From positions 1 to 64,000 of the forward strand of contig CAZDWJ010000011.1 of assembly GCA_964509195.1 (NCBI GenBank): DNA of 64,000 bases, written 5' to 3'. The DNA is from UBA4802 sp964509195 (GTDB lineage: Bacteria; Spirochaetota; UBA4802; UB4802). Positions 54,028 to 62,182 of the stretch are shown here, piece after piece. Under the pieces are notes generated by a model, which searched no databases, was not told where the DNA came from, and was given only the letters and a program-made list of their open reading frames with translations. Made by a program: the position numbers and the translations under genes. Numbering within the stretch: position 1 is the first letter of the stretch; the number at the start of each line of letters is the position of its first letter.

Positions 54028-54121
54028 CCGATATACTAATAAGTGTGTGTTGACTTTTAAGAGTGTGTATTATATACTATTAAGTAGAGATAGCAAATGA
54101 TGAGTGTATATAGTATATCGG
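54028..54121 (+). promoter_or_regulatory. Promoter flanked by 11-bp inverted repeats before fliG
   Basis: TTGACT (54050-54055), 17-nt spacer and TATACT (54073-54078) form a near-consensus promoter. It is enclosed by CCGATATACTA (54028-54038) and its exact complement TAGTATATCGG (54111-54121), and TATACTA recurs at 54073-54079. A TATAAT also lies at 54122-54127. This could be a looping operator or an invertible element. Confidence 0.5.
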
Positions 54122-54140
54122 TATAATCTGGAGCAATAGT

Positions 54141-55157
54141 ATGCTACAACAAAAGAAATCACAGTTATCGGGCAGGCAGAAAGCTGCTATATTTCTGGTT
54201 TCACTTGGATCAGATGTATCTTCAGAGATTTTTAAGCACCTGAGGGAAGATGAAATTGAGCAGCTGACATTTGAGATTGCCCGACTGGATAAAGTTGAGC
54301 CTGAAGACAGAGATAAGGTGCTTATGGAATTCCAGGAATTGATGATGGCTCAGGAATTCATTGCAACCGGTGGGATAGATTATGCACGTGAGGTGCTTGA
54401 AAGAGCGCTTGGTACACAGAAAGCTATAGATATAGTCAATAGATTAACGTCTTCGTTACAGGTCCGCCCTTTTGATTTTATACGGCGAACTGACCCAAGT
54501 CACCTTTTGAACTTTATTCAAGGTGAGCATCCCCAGACAATAGCACTGATACTTGCCTATCTTGATCCACAGAAGGCAGCTACAATTTTATCGGGATTAA
54601 ACCATCAGATACAAGCCGATGTTGCTCGTCGTATTGCTACTATGGACAGAACTTCTCCTGATGTTTTGCGCGAGGTTGAGCGTGTTCTGGAACGTAAGCT
54701 TTCAACATTGGCAAGCGAAGATTATACCTCTGCTGGTGGTATTGATGCAATCGTTGAAGTATTAACACACGTTGATCGTGGTACAGAAAAAATTATTATC
54801 GAAGCTCTTGAAGAAGAAGATCCGGAACTTGCCGAAGAAATCAAGAAAAGAATGTTTGTATTTGAAGATATTGTGTTACTTGATGATAGGGCAATACAAA
54901 AGGTATTACGTGAAGTTGATACACAGGATCTTGCAAAAGCCCTTAAAGGAGTAGATGCTGAGGTACAGGAAAAAATATTCCGCAACATGTCCAAACGAGC
55001 ATCTGCGCTGTTACGTGAGGACATGGATTTTATGGGGCCAATCAGGCTGAGAGATGTTGAAGAAGCTCAGCAGAAGATAGTAAATATTATACGAAAACTT
55101 GAAGAAGCTGGCGATATCGTTGTAGCACGCGCCGGCGAGGAGGAACTCGTTGTCTAA
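54141..55157 (+). CDS. fliG: Flagellar motor switch protein FliG
   Basis: A 338-residue rotor protein. Family features: AIFLVSLGSDVSSEIFKHLREDEIEQL, the EHPQTIALILAYLDPQKAATIL motif (about 130-152) and the charged torque helix ILLDDRAIQKVLREVDTQDLAKALKGV with MSKRASALLREDMDFMGPIRLRDVEEAQQ. It binds FliF and FliM and meets the stator. Confidence 0.97.
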   Translation: MLQQKKSQLSGRQKAAIFLVSLGSDVSSEIFKHLREDEIEQLTFEIARLDKVEPEDRDKVLMEFQELMMAQEFIATGGIDYAREVLERALGTQKAIDIVNRLTSSLQVRPFDFIRRTDPSHLLNFIQGEHPQTIALILAYLDPQKAATILSGLNHQIQADVARRIATMDRTSPDVLREVERVLERKLSTLASEDYTSAGGIDAIVEVLTHVDRGTEKIIIEALEEEDPELAEEIKKRMFVFEDIVLLDDRAIQKVLREVDTQDLAKALKGVDAEVQEKIFRNMSKRASALLREDMDFMGPIRLRDVEEAQQKIVNIIRKLEEAGDIVVARAGEEELVV

Positions 55158-56076
55158 GCTTGTGTTTAAACCCACTGAGATACAGGTTATTACTGCACCA
55201 AAACAGATTGAATTGCCTGAAAAATACCAGAAGAATGTTTTGGTTGATGAAGAGTACGCTGAATTTGAAGTAGACGAAGAAGGTAATCCGGTTGAGGTGT
55301 ATCAGGGCCCATCTATTGAAGAGATGGAAGCTGAATTGGAGCGATACCGGCGTGAAACAGAAGAAGAAGTGCGCCGGATGGTGGAGGAAGCAAAAGCTAA
55401 GGCAGCAAAGATTGAAGAAGAAGGCAAAAAGGCAGCATTCCTTGAATTGCAACAGGCACGTGAACAAATAAAGATAGAAATGGAGCGGTTCAAAATTGAA
55501 TCAGAAAGGGAAATAGAGCGCGGTAAATTTGAAGCTGAAAAGATGATAAAAGAAGCTGAGTTAAAAGTTTCAGAAATTGAACACGAAGCCTATAAGCGCG
55601 GATACGATGCAGGCCGGGAAGAAGGGTATAAAGAAGGCCAGGCTGAAGTAATGCGACTTATTGATAGGTTGGGTACGATAGTATCAACGGCTGTAGATAT
55701 CCGTGATGATATTATTCGTTCTTCTGAAAAGCTGATGACTGAAATGATTTTGATGATTGCGCGAAAAGTAATTAAAGATGAGATAGTTGAACGCCGAGAG
55801 GTTGTCATCAATAATATTAAGGAAGCTTTGCAACGTGTTAAAGACAGAGACAGGATAGATATCAGGGTTAATTTTGCTGACCTTGATATGACGACAGCTC
55901 ATAAAGATGAACTTATTAAGATGATGGAGTCTCTTAAAAAAGTTAATATCTATGAAGATTCGCGTGTTGAACGCGGCGGATGTATTATTGAAACTGACGT
56001 TGGTGCTATTGATGCACGTATTTCAACGCAGCTGGAAGCTATTGAAGAAGCTATACGTAATGCACGTCCATTATAA
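55150..56076 (+). CDS. fliH: Flagellar assembly protein FliH
   Basis: A 308-residue export-apparatus regulator of the FliI ATPase. The first 170 residues are a long Glu/Lys/Ala-rich coiled coil with the repeated AxxxG-type YKRGYDAGREEGYKEGQAEV at its end; the C-terminal half is the conserved V-type ATPase stalk-like domain (IMLMIARKVIKDEIVERREV...). It begins with TTG inside the fliG end after GGAGGAAC. Spirochaete FliH proteins are usually this long. Confidence 0.92.
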   Translation: MSKLVFKPTEIQVITAPKQIELPEKYQKNVLVDEEYAEFEVDEEGNPVEVYQGPSIEEMEAELERYRRETEEEVRRMVEEAKAKAAKIEEEGKKAAFLELQQAREQIKIEMERFKIESEREIERGKFEAEKMIKEAELKVSEIEHEAYKRGYDAGREEGYKEGQAEVMRLIDRLGTIVSTAVDIRDDIIRSSEKLMTEMILMIARKVIKDEIVERREVVINNIKEALQRVKDRDRIDIRVNFADLDMTTAHKDELIKMMESLKKVNIYEDSRVERGGCIIETDVGAIDARISTQLEAIEEAIRNARPL

Positions 56077-56097
56077 TACTATGGTGTAGAGGTTTGC

Positions 56098-57507
56098 ATG
56101 ATACAGATTCTCCCATATGAAAAAGTTGATATATTTTCAAAGTACAGGGATGTGCTTGAAGAAGTTGATACTGTACGTGCAACCGGTAGGGTTGAAAAAA
56201 TTACAGGATTGACAATTGAGTCACACGGTCCCGATGTACAATATGGTGAATTATGTCGCATTAGATTAAAATCAGGAAATTATCTCTATGCTGAGGTTGT
56301 GGGCTTTAATAAAAATAAAATTATTCTTATGCCAATTGGTGATATGAAAGGCGTTGTGCCAGGTGCAGATGTATATGCGGTTGGTTCACAGCTTTTTGTA
56401 CCAGTAGGGGATGCACTCATAGGACGCGTTATAGATGGTTTGGGCAATCCAATTGATGGGAAAGGCAATCTTTTTTTGAAGGAGAGGTATCCTGTAGACA
56501 ATAAACCGTTGAGTCCCCTTGAAAGGGAAATAATTGATTCACCACTGCCAACTGGTATAAGAGCTATCGACGGGCTCATAACAGTAGGAAAAGGCCAGCG
56601 AATGGGTATCTTTTCAGGTTCAGGTGTTGGTAAATCAACGTTAATTTCTATGATAGCACGTAACACAGCAGCTGATATAAGTGTTATTGCACTGATTGGT
56701 GAACGGGGAAGGGAAGCAAAAGATTTTGTAGAAAAGGAACTACAAAATGAAGGCTTAAAGCGCTCAGTTGTTATTATTTCTACATCGGATCAACCGCCAA
56801 TGTTGCGTTTGAGAGCGGGGTTTTTGGCGCATTCAGTAGCTGAGTATTTCAGAGATAAGGGATTTCATGTCAATCTGCTGATGGATTCAATAACACGTTT
56901 TGCTATGGCTCAGCGTGAGGTTGGTTTGGCAGCAGGCCAACCGGCTGCAACGCGGGGGTATCCTCCATCAGTATTTTCCTTATTGCCACAGTTGCTAGAA
57001 CGTGCAGGCAATAAAAAAGGAGCCGGGAGCATAACAGGATTTTATTCAATTCTGGTAGAAGCAGATGATATGAATGAGCCTATTGCAGATGCAGTCAGAG
57101 GTATTCTGGACGGCCATGTTGTTCTGGATAGAAAGCTTGCCCATAAAAACCATTATCCTGCAATAGATGTACTTGGTTCAATCTCACGTTGCATGAATGA
57201 TGTTATCGACGATGAGCATAAACTTGCTGCTAACACATTCCGAAAGCTTTTAGCTGCGTACCGTGAAGCAGAAGACCTTATAATGCTGGGTGCCTATGCA
57301 AAAGGTTCTGATCCGGATGTAGACAAAGCAATCGATATGAAACCTGCAATGGATGCATTTTTACAGCAGGGTATTTATGAAAAAGATGCTTACGAAAATA
57401 TTAAAAACAGATTGGCAGAGTTAATGCTTGGCACAAAAGAGAAACCAGCAAAGAGGCAGGAATTTGCTGCACGTACTCCTTATTTTGCACAAAGGTCTGC
57501 AAGATAA
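56098..57507 (+). CDS. fliI: Flagellum-specific ATPase FliI
   Basis: A 469-residue export ATPase. Walker A GSGVGKST (about 181), GERGREAKDFVEKEL, LLMDSITRFAMAQREVGLAAGQP and SVFSLLPQLLERAG are F1-beta-like signatures. It unfolds and feeds flagellar export substrates with FliH and FliJ. Confidence 0.97.
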   Translation: MIQILPYEKVDIFSKYRDVLEEVDTVRATGRVEKITGLTIESHGPDVQYGELCRIRLKSGNYLYAEVVGFNKNKIILMPIGDMKGVVPGADVYAVGSQLFVPVGDALIGRVIDGLGNPIDGKGNLFLKERYPVDNKPLSPLEREIIDSPLPTGIRAIDGLITVGKGQRMGIFSGSGVGKSTLISMIARNTAADISVIALIGERGREAKDFVEKELQNEGLKRSVVIISTSDQPPMLRLRAGFLAHSVAEYFRDKGFHVNLLMDSITRFAMAQREVGLAAGQPAATRGYPPSVFSLLPQLLERAGNKKGAGSITGFYSILVEADDMNEPIADAVRGILDGHVVLDRKLAHKNHYPAIDVLGSISRCMNDVIDDEHKLAANTFRKLLAAYREAEDLIMLGAYAKGSDPDVDKAIDMKPAMDAFLQQGIYEKDAYENIKNRLAELMLGTKEKPAKRQEFAARTPYFAQRSAR

Positions 57508-57550
57508 TGTGTGATAATAGTGTGATAATAGAGCTTTTTCAGGTTAACAA

Positions 57551-57994
57551 ATGAAGAAGTTTGAATTCAGATTACAAAAGTTACTGGATCTGCGTATTTC
57601 AAAAGAGCATGCTATTAAAGCTGAATTAGCACGTCTTGTTGCAAAGCAAAATGCAGAAATAGCACTGCAGCAAGATTATAAAAGGAGAATTAAGGAATAT
57701 TATGATAGGCTTTCAGCAAGGATGAGACAGGGTACATTTTCGTATTCAGAAGCACTTATGTGTGAACGGTTTGCGTATAATGCAGAGAAGGCCATTACAT
57801 TATCACAAAAGAGGGTGGAACAGATGCAGCCTGAAATTGAAAGAGTTCGTCAACGTTTAATGCAGGCTTCCAAAGAAAGAAAAGTTGTGGAACATTTAAA
57901 AGAAAAGAAATATGAAGAGTATATGTATCAGTATAACAGAGAGATGGCTAAGGAACTGGATGACATGAACCAGAGAATGTATAATAACATGTGA
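57551..57994 (+). CDS. fliJ: Flagellar export chaperone FliJ
   Basis: A 147-residue all-helical coiled-coil protein beginning KKFEFRLQKLLDLRISKEHAIKAELARL, typical of FliJ, at the usual place after fliI. It works as the ATPase central stalk and cargo-chaperone escort. Confidence 0.9.
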   Translation: MKKFEFRLQKLLDLRISKEHAIKAELARLVAKQNAEIALQQDYKRRIKEYYDRLSARMRQGTFSYSEALMCERFAYNAEKAITLSQKRVEQMQPEIERVRQRLMQASKERKVVEHLKEKKYEEYMYQYNREMAKELDDMNQRMYNNM

Positions 57995-58004
57995 GGTTGT
58001 GCAA

Positions 58005-58355
58005 ATGGATATACAAAGCATACAACAGGTTCAGGATAGAATAAAAGAAATTAAAAGCAGATTTAAAACCATTCAAAGTACTTATTCAAAAGTTAATCCT
58101 TCTCCGGGCGTTATTCTACCTGAAAATAAAGGATCACAGCTTCAGAAAGAAACTGATATGGTTAATAGTACAGTTGAATCTCAGAAAAATAATACAAACA
58201 ATATTAAAGTAACAGAAGAGATCCTGAAAAATGTTTTAAATGTGAAAAAGGAAAATAATAAAGAATCCATTGATGTTCAGCAGATTCAAAGCCTTTTGCA
58301 AAAAGCTATTACGCAGTATACAAGCAATGGCAAAATATTTAATATAGAGGAATAA
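58005..58355 (+). CDS. Hypothetical flagellar-operon protein
   Basis: A 116-residue polar protein. Its first helix IQSIQQVQDRIKEIKSRFKTI resembles the N-terminus of some flagellum-linked lytic transglycosylases, but no catalytic domain follows; the rest is low-complexity Asn/Lys-rich with a final helix. GAGG lies at the right distance from ATG 58005. It sits between fliJ and the FlbB-like gene. Confidence 0.65.
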   Translation: MDIQSIQQVQDRIKEIKSRFKTIQSTYSKVNPSPGVILPENKGSQLQKETDMVNSTVESQKNNTNNIKVTEEILKNVLNVKKENNKESIDVQQIQSLLQKAITQYTSNGKIFNIEE

Positions 58356-58390
58356 TTGTGAAGACAGTATCTTAACAAGAGGTTAAAACC

Positions 58391-58990
58391 ATGAAATTGG
58401 TATCGGATTCAACCAAGGTTATATATTTATCAATAATGATTTTTTTTATCATCATCGTGGGGTTATTCTGGCTGGATTATATAGGTCTGATAAATATAGG
58501 GAAGCTGTATAATCAATACATTGCCAAAGAAGCTCCCTCAGTAGTGGATGCTACAGATGATGAGCCATCACTAATTGAAAGAGAAGAGTTTGAGAAAGAG
58601 AAAGATAAATTGCTGCAAAGGATAGAAGAGCTTGACAAGAGAGAGGCAAAAATTGTTGAAGCCGAAAAGATAATAGCAAAAGAAAAAGAAAAATTAGAAC
58701 AGCTTCAGAAAGGTCTGGATCAGGAAAAAAAAGCCTTAGAGCTTGAAAAGAAAAAATATTCTGGTTATAAAAAGAATGTGATGGATCTTGCAAAAAAAAT
58801 TGAGAGCATTCCACCGCAGGATGCTGTGGATATTATGGTTCAGTGGGAAGAAACACTTATTATAGATGTTTTACGTCAGATAGATCAGAATGCTGCAAGA
58901 GAAGGCAGGATGAGTATTTCCACGTATTTGCTGTCACTAATGCCAAAAGAAAAAGCTAGCAGAGTAATGTATTTAATGACGCAGCTATAA
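58391..58990 (+). CDS. flbB: FlbB-like periplasmic flagellar collar protein
   Basis: A 199-residue protein: one N-terminal span (about 11-28), a long Glu/Lys coiled coil (about 60-130) and a C-terminal helical domain resembling the MgtE-N fold (IESIPPQDAVDIMVQWEETLIIDVLRQID, MPKEKASRVMYLMTQL). In Borrelia FlbB is the base of the periplasmic collar around the flagellar motor and its gene follows the fliJ homologue, as here. This is the strongest phylum marker in the window. Confidence 0.85.
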   Translation: MKLVSDSTKVIYLSIMIFFIIIVGLFWLDYIGLINIGKLYNQYIAKEAPSVVDATDDEPSLIEREEFEKEKDKLLQRIEELDKREAKIVEAEKIIAKEKEKLEQLQKGLDQEKKALELEKKKYSGYKKNVMDLAKKIESIPPQDAVDIMVQWEETLIIDVLRQIDQNAAREGRMSISTYLLSLMPKEKASRVMYLMTQL

Positions 58991-58991
58991 T

Positions 58992-59573
58992 TTATTTACA
59001 ATGGTCCTGTATTATTGACAGGATTACATTTTTCCCTAAACCTGTTTTTGCAGATGTTGGAATAACATATTCTGGTTGAATGTTGAGGCTATTACAGATC
59101 TGCGTAATTCCTTTGGTAATTTCATTTTTTGAAACTTTATCACATTTTGTTGCAAGAATTACCACATTCATATTATTTATCAATGCTTTTTCAATTATTG
59201 TATGTTCACTTTCATCTGGCTCACGCCTGATATCTATAAGTAAAAAAAGAAGCTTAAGATTGGGCCGTGAAGTTATATATACATTAATCATGTTAATGAA
59301 TTCAAGGCGCTTATTGCGTGAAACTTTTGCATAACCAAATCCAGGGCAGTCGGCAAAGCTTATTTTTTCGTTAATACAATAGAAGTTAATTGCTTGTGTT
59401 ACGCCGGGTTTGCTACCTGTTTTTGCAATATTTTTTCTTCCAAGAATGGTATTAATGAGAGAAGATTTGCCAACATTGGAGCGCCCAACAAATGCAAATT
59501 CTGGAAAGCTATATTTAGGATATTGTGAAGGGATAAGTGCACTTGTTACAAATCGAATACTATTTATTTTCAT
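58992..59573 (-). CDS. engB: Ribosome biogenesis GTPase EngB (YsxC/YihA)
   Basis: A 193-residue GTPase. AFVGRSNVGKSSLINTILG (G1), FADCPGFGYAKVS (G3), ILATKCDKVSKNE (G4) and TSAKTGLGK (G5). It helps assemble the 50S subunit. It overlaps rimI by 14 bp and is convergent with the flagellar operon, one base from the FlbB-like stop. Confidence 0.96.
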   Translation of the reverse strand: MKINSIRFVTSALIPSQYPKYSFPEFAFVGRSNVGKSSLINTILGRKNIAKTGSKPGVTQAINFYCINEKISFADCPGFGYAKVSRNKRLEFINMINVYITSRPNLKLLFLLIDIRREPDESEHTIIEKALINNMNVVILATKCDKVSKNEITKGITQICNSLNIQPEYVIPTSAKTGLGKNVILSIIQDHCK

Positions 59574-60015
59574 TGTTAATTATCTTTTCCATAAGGATGG
59601 CATTGTCAAAATGATAGTAATCTTTTCTAAATCCAACATGATAAAAACCTAACGATGTATAAAATTCTATTGCTTTTGTGTTGGAATCAGCAACTTCCAG
59701 GACAATCTTCTTTTGGTTATTTGCATGGTCAATTATATGCTGAACAAGTAGTGTGCCAACTTTATTGCGCTGGAAATCAGGCATAACTGCAATGCGTAAC
59801 AATTGAATTTCGTCTGCAATAAACCAGGCAAGGATAAATCCCGCAAATTTTGAATTACATTCTGCTACAAAAAGTTTTGAAAAATGCAATGCTAATTCAC
59901 GCGAGAAACTATCAAATGACCACGCATTTTCATTGAAAAGATATGCATCCAATGAAGCAATATCTGTAAGATCCCCGTAATGAGCAGGGCGAATCAAAAT
60001 ATTGCTATTGGGCAT
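59560..60015 (-). CDS. rimI: Ribosomal protein alanine N-acetyltransferase-like GNAT
   Basis: A 151-residue GNAT enzyme. LLRIAVMPDFQRNKVGTLLVQHII is the acetyl-CoA site, followed by LEVADSNTKAIEFYTSLGFYHVGFRKDYY, the RimI-type pattern, which acetylates protein N-termini (S18 in enterics). ATG 60015 begins four bases after the enoyl-CoA hydratase stop and is preferred to the longer frame from 60120. Confidence 0.85.
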   Translation of the reverse strand: MPNSNILIRPAHYGDLTDIASLDAYLFNENAWSFDSFSRELALHFSKLFVAECNSKFAGFILAWFIADEIQLLRIAVMPDFQRNKVGTLLVQHIIDHANNQKKIVLEVADSNTKAIEFYTSLGFYHVGFRKDYYHFDNAILMEKIINNENK

Positions 60016-60019
60016 CCGT

Positions 60020-60808
60020 TTACTTGTCTTTAAATTTTGGCTCGCGCTTTTCAAGAAATGCTGCAATGCCTTCCTTTTTGTCTTCAGTTTCACAGAGTTT
60101 TCCAAATAGTTCACGCTCATAGGTTAATGCTGTGTAAAACTCCATGGTAAGGCCTTGTGCTATTGCTTGCATGGCAGCTTTAATTGCTAAACGGCTGCGT
60201 GCAGCTATTGCCTTTGCAAGTTCCTTTGCTTCATCCACAACTTTGCCTTTTTCAGTTGCCCTATTAACCACTCTGTACAATTCTGCTTGCCTGCCACTTA
60301 TAAAATTGCCGGACAAGATAAGCTCATACGCTGCACCTTTCCCAAATAAACGGGTACTGCGTTGAGTTCCGCCATATCCTGGAATGATTCCTAATTTGAT
60401 TTCGGGCAATCCTAATTGTGCTGATTCATCCGCTAACCGTATGTGGCAGGCTAATGCCAGCTCAAGTCCACCCCCTAAGCAGTATCCATTGATTGCTGCA
60501 ATAAATGGTTTATCAGCATTTTCAATGATATTGAGCACATCCTGACCATTTTTTAGGAAGTTAGCACCATCTTCCTTTGTATTTTGTTCTTTGATTTCAT
60601 TAATGTCAGCACCAGCAACAAATGCTTTTCCTGCTCCGGTAACAATAACAACTCGGACTGCTTCATTATCCAGCAGTTCTTTAATTGCATTGCGCATATC
60701 ACCAAGAACAACATGGTTCAATGCATTCATAGGCGGATTGTCGATGGTTAATACAGCAATACCATTTTCAATGGTATAATGACATTTTTTTTGTGTAGAT
60801 TCTCCCAT
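60020..60808 (-). CDS. Enoyl-CoA hydratase/isomerase family protein
   Basis: A 262-residue crotonase-fold enzyme. NPPMNALNHVVLGDMRNAI, GAGKAFVAGADINEIKE (oxyanion hole), AINGYCLGGGLELALACHIRLA with LGLPEIKLGIIPGYGGTQR carrying the two catalytic glutamates. It probably hydrates enoyl-CoA in beta-oxidation, complementing the ligase and dehydrogenase at 7-11 kb, though 3-hydroxybutyryl-CoA dehydratase is equally possible. Confidence 0.92.
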   Translation of the reverse strand: MGESTQKKCHYTIENGIAVLTIDNPPMNALNHVVLGDMRNAIKELLDNEAVRVVIVTGAGKAFVAGADINEIKEQNTKEDGANFLKNGQDVLNIIENADKPFIAAINGYCLGGGLELALACHIRLADESAQLGLPEIKLGIIPGYGGTQRSTRLFGKGAAYELILSGNFISGRQAELYRVVNRATEKGKVVDEAKELAKAIAARSRLAIKAAMQAIAQGLTMEFYTALTYERELFGKLCETEDKKEGIAAFLEKREPKFKDK

Positions 60809-60883
60809 ATCACACCTCTTGGAATTAAATTTGTATTAAATTTTTTAGCACTGTATCGGATTGTCAAGAGTTAAATTTAGAAA

Positions 60884-61801
60884 TTATAGTAATTGTGTTT
60901 CTTTATATTTTATTAACCTGTAGACAATTGTGTTATAAGGGGTATCTATGGTATATTGGCTGGCAATGTGGATGATAGCGCCATTTATAGAATCGATTTC
61001 TGTTTTTCGTTTTGCCAGTACATCCTGCAGCATTGAGCAAAAATTCTTCTGTGTGTTGCGGCATACTGTGACAGTTGCATCAATCATTGTAGCAGCATCT
61101 ATAGTAATTCCATGAGCTGTCGCCACCGCTGCTGCTTCTTTAATTATATTGTGCATGATGTGCAATGCAAAATCGTTTTGGATAAGATTCCCATTGGGGA
61201 CTTCTAACAATGCACCAAGTGGGTTGATGGCAGCGTTTATTATGGCTTTTTCCCATATGGCTCTATCAGGATCGGGGGCGATAGTAACTGGCACATCAGC
61301 CTGCTGTAGCAGTGAATGCACAATGGAACAATGGTAGGAGCTATCGCCACCAATTATAACAGAGCCTTTGCCACCAAAACGAATATGTGCGGCGTTTATT
61401 TTTGTTGCACCAAAGGTTGTTGTTCCATACACTAATGGATTTTTAATAAGCGATTGAATTATCTGTGCATTACCAATACCGTTTTGCAGTGTTACAACAA
61501 TTGCATCAGGCCTGATGTGCGATTTTATGTTATTGATAGCTTCACTGGTGGCAAAACTTTTTACGAATAGAAAGATACTATCGGCTTGGGCAAGGATTGC
61601 TGGATTGTTGCTTATCTCTAGATTAAATGAATGCTGGGCAGATTCAATTTCGATTGTCAGGCCTCTTTGTATGGCTTGTACTGTTTCAACATTGCTATCG
61701 TACATTACTACTGTGTGATTGCGATGCAGAAAAAAAGCAAAAAGTGATCCCATTGCCCCCGCACCAACAAAGCCTATGGTGTATCTACTGTCTTTTTTCA
61801 T
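60884..61801 (-). CDS. panE: 2-dehydropantoate 2-reductase
   Basis: A 305-residue ketopantoate reductase (KPR family), making pantoate for CoA. The NADPH site is IGFVGAGAMGSLFAFFL, with VTLQNGIGNA, the catalytic lysine in WEKAIINAAINPLGALLEVPNG, and a C-terminal SMLQDVLAKRKTEIDSINGAI. ATG 61801 is favoured over an in-frame TTG at 61837; neither has a clear ribosome site. Confidence 0.9.
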   Translation of the reverse strand: MKKDSRYTIGFVGAGAMGSLFAFFLHRNHTVVMYDSNVETVQAIQRGLTIEIESAQHSFNLEISNNPAILAQADSIFLFVKSFATSEAINNIKSHIRPDAIVVTLQNGIGNAQIIQSLIKNPLVYGTTTFGATKINAAHIRFGGKGSVIIGGDSSYHCSIVHSLLQQADVPVTIAPDPDRAIWEKAIINAAINPLGALLEVPNGNLIQNDFALHIMHNIIKEAAAVATAHGITIDAATMIDATVTVCRNTQKNFCSMLQDVLAKRKTEIDSINGAIIHIASQYTIDTPYNTIVYRLIKYKETQLL

Positions 61802-61892
61802 ACTAATTGTATTATCATAATAATTGAGATATTTCAATATTTATACTTATGTATGTTATGTAAATATGTATGTATGTATCAACATAGCAGCA

Positions 61893-61914
61893 TTGAATAT
61901 AATTCTATATTCAA
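61893..61914. promoter_or_regulatory. Perfect inverted repeat
   Basis: TTGAATATA-ATTC-TATATTCAA, 9-bp arms with a 4-nt spacer; a possible operator between panE and the kinase gene. Confidence 0.3.
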
Positions 61915-62089
61915 AACAAAGAAAATATAAAAAAGGCATTTCAGGATCTTACACCGTAGTCATGAAACATGAATTAAACGCCGTTCTTTGATGTTTAGTT
62001 TTAAAAAAATATTTTTACTGTGTGCATAAAATATTTGATTTATCATGATATACGGTATTAGATTATAATATTAAAATTTTGATAATATG

Positions 62090-62110
62090 ATAAAAATGTA
62101 CTATTTTTAT
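62090..62110. promoter_or_regulatory. Inverted repeat upstream of the histidine kinase
   Basis: ATAAAAAT-GTACT-ATTTTTAT, 8-bp arms, 73 nt before the kinase start; possibly an operator, but base composition is biased. Confidence 0.25.
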
Positions 62111-62182
62111 GATAAGATATAACTATTAAAATATGATTAGTTTTTGTAAAAACTGTAAATATTTCCTGATGAGTGATTGTAT

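Larger units (their letters stand above)
61802..62182. other. Divergent region upstream of the histidine kinase
   Basis: About 380 bp without a gene, containing two inverted repeats listed separately and a TGTATG microrepeat near 61848-61880. Confidence 0.45.

Noticed and set aside
61848..61880. TGTATG microrepeat as a phase-variation tract
   Set aside because: Short, imperfect, and not within or directly before a gene.
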